Shown here piece after piece: positions 1 to 8,375 of a stretch of 64,000 nt of DNA. Position 1 is the first letter of the stretch. The number at the start of each line of letters is the position of its first letter. The stretch is from Bacteroidales bacterium. GTDB lineage: Bacteria; Bacteroidota; Bacteroidia; Bacteroidales; UBA932. Location of the stretch: positions 1 to 64,000 of the forward strand of contig JAFRUH010000025.1 in assembly GCA_017438975.1 (NCBI GenBank). Direction: 5' to 3'. The position numbers and the translations under genes were made by a program. The notes beneath the pieces were generated by a model that did not search any database, was not told the DNA's origin, and saw only the letters and a program-made list of their open reading frames with translations.

Positions 1-1
1 G

Positions 2-184
2 CTTCAGCCAGGCTCCGATGCCCGGCAGGTTGTTCTCATCGACGAACGCCAGGCGGTCGGTCTGGAGAGGACAGCAGAGGTTGACGGTGATTACCGCGTA
101 GAGATCCTCGTCCGGGACGGTGATCATCTCGACGGCCAGGGTGCCGTCCGCGTTCAACGCTTTTGAGGAAAACGAGTCCGTCAT
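2..184 (-). pseudogene. DUF4313-like C-terminal fragment, out of frame with the GNAT remnant
   Basis: In the frame one base off the GNAT remnant, the complement strand stays open from an ATG at 184 to the window edge. From about base 160 it reads like the second half of a DUF4313 protein: ALNADGTLAVEMITVP, then ITVNL, then AFVDENNLPGIGAWLK. DUF4313 proteins are small and are commonly found on Bacteroidota conjugative elements. The family call is from memory of the pattern and is tentative. The fragment continues off the window, so its true 3' end is not visible. It may be translated from the ATG at 184, which lies inside the GNAT remnant. Confidence 0.5.
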
Positions 185-302
185 CGAACCGGTCGGCAAG
201 CCAGGCCTTCTTGGAAGAGACCTGCACATCCTTGTTATTGGAAATGGCGCAGCAAATATGCTCTTTCTCCAGATTATCCTTCGTTACCTTGATGTATTCC
301 AT
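151..302 (-). pseudogene. 5' remnant of a GNAT/YoaP-type acetyltransferase gene
   Basis: The first 50 or so codons, from the ATG at 302, closely match the start of the intact 248-residue acetyltransferase at 28957-29703 (for example the shared segments KEHICCAISNNKDVQVSSKK and DGLVFLKSVERG). After the ERG residues the similarity stops abruptly near base 150 and the frame runs into unrelated sequence. Nucleotide identity to the other copy is only about four in five, so this is a diverged paralogue and not a fresh duplication. A good -7 box (TACCTTTG, complement of 334-341) lies upstream, so transcription could still occur. Either a recombination breakpoint or a chimeric assembly could explain the junction. 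Confidence 0.75.
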
Positions 303-333
303 AATTAAGACAAACTACGATTCTTCTAACTCT

Positions 334-341
334 CAAAGGTA
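334..341 (-). promoter_or_regulatory. -7 box (TACCTTTG) for the left-edge remnant
   Basis: The complement reads TACCTTTG, a match to the Bacteroidota -7 consensus TAnnTTTG, about 31 bases before the ATG at 302. Confidence 0.6.
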
Positions 342-376
342 ACGTTTTTCGACGATATTATTTGTCGAAAAATGAG

Positions 377-384
377 TAAATTTG
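377..384 (+). promoter_or_regulatory. -7 box (TAAATTTG) abutting the greA start
   Basis: TAAATTTG matches TAnnTTTG and ends only 4 bases before the greA ATG at 389. Transcription from this box would start at or next to the start codon, giving a leaderless or near-leaderless message. Confidence 0.6.
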
Positions 385-388
385 AACC

Positions 389-856
389 ATGGAATACCTG
401 TCAAAGCAACGATACGATGAGATTGCAGCCGAGTTGAAGCATCTTATCAACGTAGTTTACCCCCAAGTGAAGGACGACCTCGCGGAGGCCCGCGCCCAAG
501 GAGACCTGAGCGAGAATGCAGGGTATCGTGAAGCAAGGCGGATCCAAGCGAAGACCATCAGCCGTATCCGTTTCCTGCAAAAGGTCCTCGAGCATTCACG
601 CGTGATCAACTCTGACGACCTTCCCAAAGACAGGGTTTGCCTTCTGAGCCGTGTCGAATTCACGAACCTCTCGACGAATGCCCGCATGAAAATCGAGATA
701 GTCAGCCCCCACGAGATGGACCTCGAGGCTGGCAAGATTTCGCTGAAATCCCCGATCGGAGCAGCCTTGATGGGCAAGAAGGTCGGCGAAGTCACGGAGG
801 CCAGGGTCCCCTCCGGAACCCTGCGCCTGAGAATCGATAGCATCACGTTCGACTGA
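389..856 (+). CDS. greA: transcription elongation factor GreA
   Basis: GreA rescues backtracked RNA polymerase by stimulating cleavage of the extruded RNA 3' end. The 155-residue product has the normal family length and two-domain build: an N-terminal antiparallel coiled coil (about 1-75) and a C-terminal FKBP-like domain (about 80-155). The coiled-coil tip carries GDLSENAGY at 38-46, which supplies the two acidic residues (D39, E42) equivalent to those needed for cleavage. The C-terminal signature appears as ISLKSPIGAALMGKKVGE. It is a single-gene unit between the left-edge remnant, transcribed away, and the efflux operon. The start at 389 has no alternative nearby, and its -7 box lies just 4 bases upstream. 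Confidence 0.93.
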   Translation: MEYLSKQRYDEIAAELKHLINVVYPQVKDDLAEARAQGDLSENAGYREARRIQAKTISRIRFLQKVLEHSRVINSDDLPKDRVCLLSRVEFTNLSTNARMKIEIVSPHEMDLEAGKISLKSPIGAALMGKKVGEVTEARVPSGTLRLRIDSITFD

Positions 857-898
857 AAAATAATTTCCCTCAGCATTTCACATTATCGCGTTTTTTAC

Positions 899-906
899 TA
901 TTTTTG
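899..906 (+). promoter_or_regulatory. -7 box (TATTTTTG) of the metal-efflux operon
   Basis: TATTTTTG matches TAnnTTTG and lies 5 bases before the ATG at 912. It probably drives the four genes from 912 to 6767 and again predicts almost no 5' leader. Confidence 0.6.
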
Positions 907-911
907 TCCTG

Positions 912-1280
912 ATGAAGAAAATCGCAATAATTCCGACCTTGACGGCGATGCTGATGGTCATTTTCACTACAGTGGTCCCCCATCATCATCACCAGGCAAT
1001 GATCTGCCTGGTCAAGGAAGTTTGCGTCATGGACGGATGCTGCAATGACGAGCACACCATGCATTCAGACGCAAACCATGAAGAGGACGAGAATCATTGC
1101 GTGTCCCATGAGAAATATTGTCCTTCTGACAATCTGAGACTCGATTTTACCGTTCTGGCTACGCCCGCGGTCAAAGTACCTGTGGTTGTCAACGCAGTGC
1201 CGTTTTCTGTCGAACATCCCCGTTCCGGCCTCAAGGCTTCATCGTCCCCGCCCATCTTGGCGTGGCGAATTAATTGCTGA
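912..1280 (+). CDS. small His/Cys-rich exported protein heading an RND efflux operon (DUF6769-like)
   Basis: A 122-residue protein with an N-terminal hydrophobic segment (about 4-22) followed at once by PHHHH (23-27), then a central stretch dense in His, Cys and acidic residues (about 30-75, including VMDGCCNDEHTMH). That composition suggests binding of a soft or transition metal on the periplasmic side. The tail from about 80 on is hydrophobic and proline-rich. Small proteins of this kind (I recall the label DUF6769) often precede CusABC/CzcABC-type systems in Bacteroidota. It is first in the operon and is followed by the adaptor, pump and channel. A metal-buffering or sensing role is inference. 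Confidence 0.65.
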   Translation: MKKIAIIPTLTAMLMVIFTTVVPHHHHQAMICLVKEVCVMDGCCNDEHTMHSDANHEEDENHCVSHEKYCPSDNLRLDFTVLATPAVKVPVVVNAVPFSVEHPRSGLKASSSPPILAWRINC

Positions 1281-1361
1281 TTATCAGTTGATTATGCTTG
1301 AAACATCGCTTCGAAATGAAGGGATGATACTATTGTAATTAATTGATAATTAGAGATTTCA

Positions 1362-2492
1362 ATGAGAAGCAAACCATTTGTTATTTTTATGGCCGTGTGT
1401 GCCATTCTCAACGCCTGCGGTCATCATGACCATTCACATAATCATGAAGAGGAGGGCGAGAGCCATTTCCATGGTGACGGGATAAAGATAAGCCCGGAAC
1501 GCCAGGCTGTCCTCGGCATCGTCACGGACACTGTGGATGTCGGAGAATTCAACGAAATAATCCGGACTAGCGGACAGATCATCTCATCGACCGGTGACGA
1601 GATGACCGTCGTTGCGAAGAGCGAAGGCATAGTCAATCTGTCTGGGTTGGCTGAAGGATCCCCCGTCGGAAAAGGGGCCCGGATTGCCACCATCTCATCC
1701 AAGGGAATCGGATCTGGAGACAAACTCGCGAAAGCCAGGATCACCTATGAAACGGCAAAGAAAGAATACGAACGCGACATGCAGCTCAGCAAAGACAATA
1801 TTGTGAGCGAGAGCCACGTGGACCAGAGCAGGCTGGAGTACGAGTACGCAAAGGCGGAATATGAGGCCCTGTCGACTGGATCTGGCACTTCGGGGGGGAT
1901 AGTCGTCACCTCTCCCCTCTCCGGGTTCATCAAGAACCTCAGTGTCAGGAGCGGAGACTATGTTGAAACGGGCTCACCGATAGCCACTGTGAGCCAGAAC
2001 AGGAAACTTCGCCTGAGGGCTGACGTCTCTGAAAAATATTTCGACAAGATAAGCCGGATCCGGGATGCGAACTTCAAGACATCCTATGGAGACAGGACCT
2101 ACCGGATGCAAGATCTCGGCGGACGACTGGCCGGCTACGGCCGTGCCGCGGACGGAAATTACTTCATCCCTGTGACCTTTGAGTTCGACAACAAAGGAGA
2201 CTTTGTCCCGGGATCTTACGTGGATATTTTCCTGATGACATCCCTGTCGAAGGAATGCCTGTCGATTCCGCTGGAGGCCGTAGTCGAGGATCAGGGCGTC
2301 CACTATGTCTTCGTCCTAGACGATGACGGGGATTTCCTGAAGCGAGAAGTGAGCCTTGGGATCTCCGACGGAGAGAGGGTTCCGGTCTTCAAGGGGCTGG
2401 AAGCTGGAGATGTCGTTGTCGTCAAGGGTGCTGTCCATGTCAAACTGGCCGGAGTGACGGCTGTCCCTGCCGGTCATACTCACAATCACTAG
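1362..2492 (+). CDS. RND efflux periplasmic adaptor lipoprotein (CusB/CzcB family)
   Basis: The membrane-fusion subunit of a tripartite heavy-metal exporter, linking the inner-membrane pump to the outer-membrane channel. The 376-residue protein begins with a lipoprotein signal (lipobox LNAC, Cys19), directly followed by a His-rich run (HHDHSHNH, then HFHGDG), and ends in GHTHNH. These His clusters fit metal capture in the periplasm. Alternating lipoyl/barrel and helical-hairpin segments follow: EGIVNLSGLAEGSPVGKG (about 90-107), the coiled-coil hairpin (about 120-165), then VTSPLSGFIKNLSVRSGDYV (about 185-204). It is separated from the pump by 4 bases. Which metal is moved cannot be read from this sequence. 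Confidence 0.9.
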   Translation: MRSKPFVIFMAVCAILNACGHHDHSHNHEEEGESHFHGDGIKISPERQAVLGIVTDTVDVGEFNEIIRTSGQIISSTGDEMTVVAKSEGIVNLSGLAEGSPVGKGARIATISSKGIGSGDKLAKARITYETAKKEYERDMQLSKDNIVSESHVDQSRLEYEYAKAEYEALSTGSGTSGGIVVTSPLSGFIKNLSVRSGDYVETGSPIATVSQNRKLRLRADVSEKYFDKISRIRDANFKTSYGDRTYRMQDLGGRLAGYGRAADGNYFIPVTFEFDNKGDFVPGSYVDIFLMTSLSKECLSIPLEAVVEDQGVHYVFVLDDDGDFLKREVSLGISDGERVPVFKGLEAGDVVVVKGAVHVKLAGVTAVPAGHTHNH

Positions 2493-2496
2493 ACCT

Positions 2497-5400
2497 ATGG
2501 GACAGATCAAGCATGAGAATGGTCTCCTCAACGGGATCATCCGTTTTTCCCTAAACAACAGGATTGCGGTCTTAGTGATCGCAACACTCTGTCTCGTAGC
2601 AGGAATCTATTCTACGTTACATACTGAAGTGGATGTCTTCCCCGACCTGAATGCTCCAACCGTAGTGGTTATGACCGAAGCCGAAGGAATGGCTCCTGAA
2701 GAGGTTGAGAGACTTGTTACCTTCCCCGTTGAATCAGCCCTGAACGGTGCTACCAACGTCCGCCGCGTAAGGTCATCCTCAACCACGGGATTTTCAATTG
2801 TGAACATCGAATTCGACTGGGGTACGGACATTTACAAGGCACGCCAGATAGTCAGCGAGAAACTTGCCCTGATTGGAGAGAGCCTGCCTGAAAATGTCGG
2901 ACATCCGACCCTCGGGCCCCAGGCTTCGATCCTCGGAGAACTAATGATCATCGGACTGACTTCCGACACGACCTCTCTTCAGGATCTGAGGACGCTGGCG
3001 GATTGGTCGATCAGGCCACGCCTGCTATCCACCGGCGGTGTCGCCCAGGTCTCCGTTATCGGAGGAGACATAAAAGAGTATCAGATACTCATGGACCCGG
3101 GGCGCATGCGTCACTACGGAGTCACGATGGACGAAGTGATCTACGCCGTCAAAGGAATGAACCGGAACGCTGCCGGAGGCACATTGTATGAATATGGTAA
3201 CGAGTACATAGTGCGCGGGGTCCTATCCACTTCCGAAGTGGAAGAGATGAAGAAGGCCGTCGTAAAAACCTCGGAAGGCGGTATGCCGGTCACCCTGGAA
3301 GCCATCGCAGATGTAAAGATCGGTCCCAAGACTCCTGTCCTTGGTCTGGCCTCGAACGACGGTAAGCCGGCAGTCGTGCTTACCGTCACGAAACAGCCGA
3401 ACACGAACAGCCTTGAACTGACCGGTAAACTGGACAGAGCCCTGGATGACATCAAAGCGTCCCTTCCATCCGATGTCAAGATCAATTCAGAGATATTCCG
3501 CCAGTCTCGTTTCATCGAAGGATCGATTTCCAATGTCAAGAAATCTCTCATAGAAGGCGGCATATTTGTGGTCATAGTCCTCTTCATATTCCTTATGAAC
3601 TGGAGGACAACCCTCATTTCTTTGATTTCGATTCCGCTGTCGATCCTGGTCACCCTCCTCGTCTCAAAGTTCATGGGGCTGACTGTCAATACGATGAGCC
3701 TTGGAGGAATTGCCATTGCCATCGGTTCACTTGTGGATGATTCCATCGTCGACGTGGAGAACGTTTTCAAACGCCTCCGACAGTCTCGTGGAAGGGATGT
3801 CCTGGAGGTTGTGTATGAGGCGTCGAAGGAGGTGAGGATGCCGATGCTCAATTCCACACTGATCATCATCGCGAGTTTCCTGCCTTTGTTTTTCCTGTCA
3901 GGCATGGAGGGTCGCATGCTGAAACCTCTTGGCCTCACCTTCATCATCTCCCTGATCACCTCGACCCTCGTCGCCCTCACCGTAACCCCCGTTCTAAGTT
4001 CATACTTGCTGGCCCATGAGACAGATTCAGGACGCAGGCAAGAGCCGCCTGTGTCGGCATGGCTGAAGAAGCATTATGCAAAAGCGCTGGACTGGGCACT
4101 TCGCCACCGGAAGGCCGTCATCGGCACTTTCGCCTGCCTCCTGGCCGTGGCACTGGCCATGTTCTTCTCTCTCGGCAGAAGTTTCCTCCCCGCCTTCAAT
4201 GAAGGCTCCTTCACGATAGCCATGAGTTCAGTGCCCGGGATTTCCCTGGAAGAATCCGACAAACTCGGACTTCAGGCTGAAGAAATCCTGATGAGCATTC
4301 CGGAGATAATAACGGTCGGACGGAAGACCGGAAGGGCTGAACTTGATGAACACGCTTTCGGGGTGAACTGCTCTGAATTCGAATGTCCTTTCAGACTTGA
4401 TGGAAGAAGCAGGCGGGCTATTACTGAAGAAATACGCGGAAAGCTCTCGGTTTTACCCGGAGTGAACGTTGAGATAGGCGGACCTATCTCACACAGGATC
4501 GATGCAATGCTTTCTGGAACTCAATCCAATATTGCCATCAAGGTATTCGGTACCGACCTGAGCAAGATGTATTCTATCGGACAGGAGATCAAGGCTGCAA
4601 TCTCAGACGTGGACGGTATTGCCGACATAAACGTCGAGCAGCAAGTAGATAGGCCGGAACTCAACATCGTTCCGAAAAGGGAGATGCTCGCCCGGTATGG
4701 AATCACGATGCCCGAGTTCGCCGAATTCGTGAAAGTGATGCTCGAAGGAGAAACGGTCTCGACTGTCTACGAAGGCAACCGCTCCTTCGACCTTACCCTG
4801 AAAGTCAAGGATGGGGCCCGTTCCACAATGGAAAGGATCGAGGATCTGTTTCTGGACACTCCTTCAGGATCCAAGGTCCCTCTGAGGTATGTCGCCGATG
4901 TGGTTTCGTCCTCGGGTCCCAATACCATAGGGCGGGAGAACCTGGACAGGAAACTAGTCGTTTCGTGCAACGCCACCGGAGGCGAACTGGCAAAGGCCGT
5001 TGCCTCCATAAAGGAAGAGATTGATAAACATGTAACCCTCCCTGACGGGTACAGGATTGAGTTCGGAGGACAGTTCGAGAGTGAAGAAAGAGCCTCGAGG
5101 ACAATCGCTCTTGTCAGCATATTCAGCATATTCATTATTTTCATGCTGCTTTATGGGGCGTTCAAGAACGCCGGGCAAAGCCTTATCGTACTCCTCAACC
5201 TGCCTCTGGCCCTGATCGGTGGAGTGATTACTGTTTTTTTCACCGGTGGAATCATGAGCATTCCGTCGATCATCGGGTTCATCTCGCTGTTTGGCATCGC
5301 CACCAGGAACGGCATGCTTCTGATCGACCGTTACAATGTCCTTGCGTCACGGGGTTGCTCCCCTGTCGAGACTGTCATGACCGGTTCGACGGACAGGCTG

Positions 5401-5592
5401 AACCCGATTATCATGACAGCTGTCACTTCTGCATTGGCACTTCTTCCTCTGGCACTTGGCGGAGGATTGCCCGGCAACGAGATACAGTCTCCGATGGCAA
5501 AGGTCATCCTCGGCGGTCTCCTCTCCTCCACCCTCCTGAACGGCTTCGTCATTCCGGTCATGTACATTATCACCAAGAAGAATCGAATATGA
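2497..5592 (+). CDS. RND heavy-metal efflux pump (CusA/CzcA family)
   Basis: The proton-driven inner-membrane pump of the operon, 1031 residues, the normal RND length. Twelve membrane segments in the 1+5+1+5 pattern are visible, with two large periplasmic loops. The proton-relay motif in TM4 reads IGSLVDDSIVDVENVFKRL (about 408-426), with the Asp and Glu positions typical of heavy-metal RND pumps. EVDVFPDLNAPTVVVMTEAEG at the N terminus is also characteristic. The ATG is 5 bases after the adaptor stop. The last codons overlap the start of the channel gene by ATGA, implying translational coupling. Substrate (Cu/Ag versus Zn/Co/Ni) is unresolved. Confidence 0.93.
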   Translation: MGQIKHENGLLNGIIRFSLNNRIAVLVIATLCLVAGIYSTLHTEVDVFPDLNAPTVVVMTEAEGMAPEEVERLVTFPVESALNGATNVRRVRSSSTTGFSIVNIEFDWGTDIYKARQIVSEKLALIGESLPENVGHPTLGPQASILGELMIIGLTSDTTSLQDLRTLADWSIRPRLLSTGGVAQVSVIGGDIKEYQILMDPGRMRHYGVTMDEVIYAVKGMNRNAAGGTLYEYGNEYIVRGVLSTSEVEEMKKAVVKTSEGGMPVTLEAIADVKIGPKTPVLGLASNDGKPAVVLTVTKQPNTNSLELTGKLDRALDDIKASLPSDVKINSEIFRQSRFIEGSISNVKKSLIEGGIFVVIVLFIFLMNWRTTLISLISIPLSILVTLLVSKFMGLTVNTMSLGGIAIAIGSLVDDSIVDVENVFKRLRQSRGRDVLEVVYEASKEVRMPMLNSTLIIIASFLPLFFLSGMEGRMLKPLGLTFIISLITSTLVALTVTPVLSSYLLAHETDSGRRQEPPVSAWLKKHYAKALDWALRHRKAVIGTFACLLAVALAMFFSLGRSFLPAFNEGSFTIAMSSVPGISLEESDKLGLQAEEILMSIPEIITVGRKTGRAELDEHAFGVNCSEFECPFRLDGRSRRAITEEIRGKLSVLPGVNVEIGGPISHRIDAMLSGTQSNIAIKVFGTDLSKMYSIGQEIKAAISDVDGIADINVEQQVDRPELNIVPKREMLARYGITMPEFAEFVKVMLEGETVSTVYEGNRSFDLTLKVKDGARSTMERIEDLFLDTPSGSKVPLRYVADVVSSSGPNTIGRENLDRKLVVSCNATGGELAKAVASIKEEIDKHVTLPDGYRIEFGGQFESEERASRTIALVSIFSIFIIFMLLYGAFKNAGQSLIVLLNLPLALIGGVITVFFTGGIMSIPSIIGFISLFGIATRNGMLLIDRYNVLASRGCSPVETVMTGSTDRLNPIIMTAVTSALALLPLALGGGLPGNEIQSPMAKVILGGLLSSTLLNGFVIPVMYIITKKNRI

Positions 5593-6767
5593 AACGTATT
5601 ATATCAGTTATCATTGCTATACAAGGAACATTTTTCAGCTTCGGTCAGAATTCTGTCAATCAGGTGCTGGCACAGATTGAGAGGAACAATCCGGAGTTGA
5701 AGGTCGTCGCTGCGGAAGTGGAGGCGGAGCGACTTGCCGGGAAGGCGGAGACACTTCTTCCCAATCCGGAAGTCGAATTCAACTATCTCTGGGGTGCTGA
5801 AAACATAGGAGGCCGCCATGATCTGAGAGTCAGCCAGGCTTTTGACATCCCGACCATCACCGGAATGAAAGCCGGCATGGCCGAAGGGATGGGAGAACTG
5901 GCCTCTTTGAAGTACAAGACCGAACGCCAGGCTGTCCTTCTGGAAGCAAAACAAGCCTGTATCGACCTCGTCTACTGCAATGCCATCCTTTCTGAACTGA
6001 GGACACACCTGACTCAGTCCAACTCCCTGGTCAGTTCCTACGAAAAGAGGATGAAGGCAGGAGAATCGACCGTACTCGATCTCAATAAGGCCAGGATCCA
6101 CCTGACCACGGTGCAAGGGAAAGCGAATCGGGCCGAGGTCGAAAGACAGACCCTACTGTCAACCCTGCGCTCCCTTAACGGAGGAAAAGATATCGATTTC
6201 GACGCCCTCACCTACGACTTGGAGGACTCTATTCCGGGCGATTTCGAGACGTGGTTTGACGCAGCATCGCAGGACAGTCCCCTGCTCGCCTACGTACGCA
6301 AGCAAGTGGAACTTGAGAACCGGCAGCTCGCTATAGACAAAGCATCCCGCCTGCCTGAACTCGCAGTAGGCTATATGAGTGAGATTCGGACGCAGGAGAA
6401 GTTCCGGGGCGTGACCATTGGCGTCAACATTCCCCTTTGGAGCGCCGGGAACAAAATCCGGCAGTCACAGGCCAGGCTCATTGCGGCCAAGGAAAGACGT
6501 AATGCCGCCGAACAGAAATTCCTCTTCGACCTCCGTAATCAGTACATGAAGGCATATTCCATGAAAGAGAACTCAGAGATGATGCATACTTCTTTGAAAG
6601 AGACCGATAGCCGGGAATTCCTGCTTTCAGCCCTTTCAAAGGGAGAAATCTCGATGATCGACTACCTTGTGGAAATCGACCTCTACTTTGAAGCCCTGGA
6701 AGCAACCTTGGAAGCAGAGCGCGACTACCGTCACGCCCTTGCTTTGCTTACTGCCTACAGCCTGTAA
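5589..6767 (+). CDS. outer-membrane efflux channel, TolC family
   Basis: The outer-membrane exit duct of the metal exporter. I place the start at the ATG at 5589, which overlaps the pump stop codon (ATGA) and opens a clear signal peptide ending near FFSFGQ. This gives 392 residues. The body is mainly long alpha-helical repeats (for example KAGESTVLDLNKARIHL and the later matching KGEISMIDYLVEIDLYFEAL), as expected for a TolC barrel-tunnel protein with an internal duplication. It is last in the operon, followed by a 39-base gap and a separate membrane methyltransferase gene. Confidence 0.9.
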   Translation: MKRIISVIIAIQGTFFSFGQNSVNQVLAQIERNNPELKVVAAEVEAERLAGKAETLLPNPEVEFNYLWGAENIGGRHDLRVSQAFDIPTITGMKAGMAEGMGELASLKYKTERQAVLLEAKQACIDLVYCNAILSELRTHLTQSNSLVSSYEKRMKAGESTVLDLNKARIHLTTVQGKANRAEVERQTLLSTLRSLNGGKDIDFDALTYDLEDSIPGDFETWFDAASQDSPLLAYVRKQVELENRQLAIDKASRLPELAVGYMSEIRTQEKFRGVTIGVNIPLWSAGNKIRQSQARLIAAKERRNAAEQKFLFDLRNQYMKAYSMKENSEMMHTSLKETDSREFLLSALSKGEISMIDYLVEIDLYFEALEATLEAERDYRHALALLTAYSL

Positions 6768-6806
6768 GACCTGCTTAGACTATCGCGATATACCCGCTCT
6801 GTTACT

Positions 6807-7478
6807 ATGGACAAAGGCCTGCTTTACCAATCGTTGACGAAATATTTCCTCGGAGTCATCCTCCTCGGGATCTTGTTGTTCCTGCCTGCCGGATCGCTCC
6901 GGTTCTGGCAGGGATGGCTCCTGATGGGCATCCTGTTCGTGCCGATGTTCATTGCCGGTATCATCCTGCTGAAAAGGAACCCGGACCTCCTGCGGAAGCG
7001 TCTGAACGCCAAGGAACAGGAATCCGAACAGAAGACCGTTGTGGCCTTGAGCGGACTACTTTTCATCGCCGCCTTCGTCGTGGCCGGCCTGAACTTGCGT
7101 TTCGGCTGGTGGTTGTTGCCGGACTGGGCCGTCTGGGCGGCGGCCGTGCTCTTCCTGGCATCGTACCTGCTGTATGCGGAAGTCTTGCGGGAGAATACCT
7201 ACCTGTCCCGGACCATCGAGGTGCAGGAGAACCAGAAGGTCATCGACACGGGGCTGTACGGAATCGTGCGGCATCCGATGTACATGGCCACGACGGTCCT
7301 TTTCCTTTCGATGCCGCTGGTGCTCGGCTCCCCTTTCTCATTCATGATCATGCTGGGCTATATTCCCGTGATCGCCAAACGGATCCGCAATGAGGAGTCC
7401 GTCCTGGAAGATGGCCTGGAGGGATACGCAGAGTACAAGAAGCATGTAAAATACAGAATCATTCCTTATATTTGGTGA
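6807..7478 (+). CDS. integral membrane methyltransferase, isoprenylcysteine carboxyl methyltransferase family
   Basis: A 223-residue membrane protein with about five hydrophobic segments. The C-terminal third has the family signature for binding S-adenosylmethionine: DTGLYGIVRHPMYMATTVLF (about 148-167) and the acidic motif IRNEESVLEDGLEGYAEYKK (about 193-212). Bacterial members methylate small lipophilic or sulfhydryl substrates and only some act like eukaryotic ICMT, so the substrate is unknown. A second, shorter family member lies at 12499-12978. The end of this gene contains a -7 box for the decayed gene that follows. Confidence 0.85.
   Translation: MDKGLLYQSLTKYFLGVILLGILLFLPAGSLRFWQGWLLMGILFVPMFIAGIILLKRNPDLLRKRLNAKEQESEQKTVVALSGLLFIAAFVVAGLNLRFGWWLLPDWAVWAAAVLFLASYLLYAEVLRENTYLSRTIEVQENQKVIDTGLYGIVRHPMYMATTVLFLSMPLVLGSPFSFMIMLGYIPVIAKRIRNEESVLEDGLEGYAEYKKHVKYRIIPYIW
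7467..7474 (+). promoter_or_regulatory. -7 box (TATATTTG) abutting the TfoX-like start
   Basis: TATATTTG lies inside the last codons of the methyltransferase gene and ends 5 bases before the ATG at 7480, the same tight arrangement seen at greA. Confidence 0.5.
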
Positions 7479-7479
7479 T

Positions 7480-7760
7480 ATGGCTTGCAATACCGATTTC
7501 GTCCAATATATCGTCGATCAGTGTTCCGGCGCGGGTGACATCTCCGTCAAGAAGATGATGGGCGACTAATGTACTTTTCGGCCTCATCTGCGACAACAAC
7601 CTCTACATCAAGCGGACCTATCCCGGAGCGACTGTGCTGAAGGAACTGGACGAGCGTCCCCCCTATCCCGGGGCCAGGCCGTATTTCTACATCAGCGACG
7701 TCGATGACCGGGAATACCTGACTGCGTTGGTGAGGGCAACGGTCCAGGCCTGGTTTGCTC
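7480..7760 (+). pseudogene. TfoX/Sxy N-terminal-domain gene, disrupted by an internal deletion
   Basis: From the ATG at 7480 the frame reads the start of a TfoX N-terminal-domain protein (VQYIVDQCSGAGDISVKKMM, then GD) and stops at a TAA at 7567 after 29 residues. In another frame from 7571 the same protein resumes: LFGLICDNNLYIK, then LKELDERPPYPGARPYFYIS and DVDDREYLTALVRATV. Intact relatives have a short stretch such as YCIYCNG between GDY and LFGL; here about 15-20 bases appear to be missing and the frame is shifted. Both ends of the domain are well preserved, so the lesion looks recent. The gene is probably non-functional unless the reading frame is corrected by sequencing. Confidence 0.75.
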
Positions 7761-7764
7761 CCAA

Positions 7765-7893
7765 GGCTTCAGGGCTTTTTTCGCCGAACATCTGGGGAGC
7801 AGGTTCACGTTCCATGTAAGGTTCCAGAAATGGCTTCACGAGAATGCCGGTAAGACGTTTCGGGATGCGATAGAGGCTTATAGACATATGTAA
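7765..7893 (+). pseudogene. C-terminal fragment of a DUF6434/SAP-type protein
   Basis: A 42-codon frame ending at the TAA at 7891 reads GFRAFFAEHLGSRFTFHVRF followed by QKWLHENAGKTFRDAIEAY. This resembles the end of DUF6434 domains (pattern FxFNxxFMKWLKENxGKTxxDAIxxW), which often sit at the C terminus of small SAP-domain proteins. No start codon or N-terminal half is present; the fragment abuts the end of the TfoX-like remnant. Family assignment is from memory of the pattern. Confidence 0.5.
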
Positions 7894-8375
7894 TTTACCA
7901 TCAATCGTACGGTATCGCGTTCACCATCAAGATGAGCAAGATGGGCGACCACCGGATCGACGGCTTTTTCGATTTCGTCGTCCCTCCCCTGGAAGGCCTC
8001 TGGTGGGCCGGGGAGGGAGAGGTGGACTATGGCCGGAAGGATGACTTCCATTTCATATCGATGCTCCGCCTCCCGGACTTCGTGACGAAGGATGATTTCA
8101 ACTGGGCGGTGGAGACTGCGACCGCGAAAAAGAAGAAGGACTTCTCAAGGGCCGAGTTTTTCCATTATGAAGAGGGGAAATGCGTGCAGTGCATGCACAT
8201 CGGTTCCTATGACATGGAGCCGGTGACCATCGGCAAGATGAAGGCTCTGGTCGCCCAGGAAGGGCTGTCCATTGCCATAGATGGCAAGAGAATGCATCAT
8301 GAAATCTACCTGTCAGACCCGAGGAAGACTGCGGCCGACAAGCTCAAAACCGTGATCCGTTATCCCGTGAAATGA
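7884..8375 (+). pseudogene. GyrI-like small-molecule-binding protein, 5'-truncated
   Basis: The frame is open from 7884 to the TGA at 8373. From YGIAFTIKMSKMGDHRIDGF it follows the GyrI-like (SRPBCC-type) family closely through FFDFVVPPLEGLWWAGEGEV, the motif CVQCMHIGSYDMEP and the C-terminal HHEIYLSDPRKTAADKLKTV. Relatives are about 205-210 residues and have some 55 more N-terminal residues that are absent here; homology starts upstream of the first ATG (7932), which shows the gene lost its start and is not simply a short form. A 147-residue product could still be made from the ATG at 7932. GyrI-like domains bind small hydrophobic ligands and several inhibit gyrase or act as transcriptional effectors. 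Confidence 0.75.
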
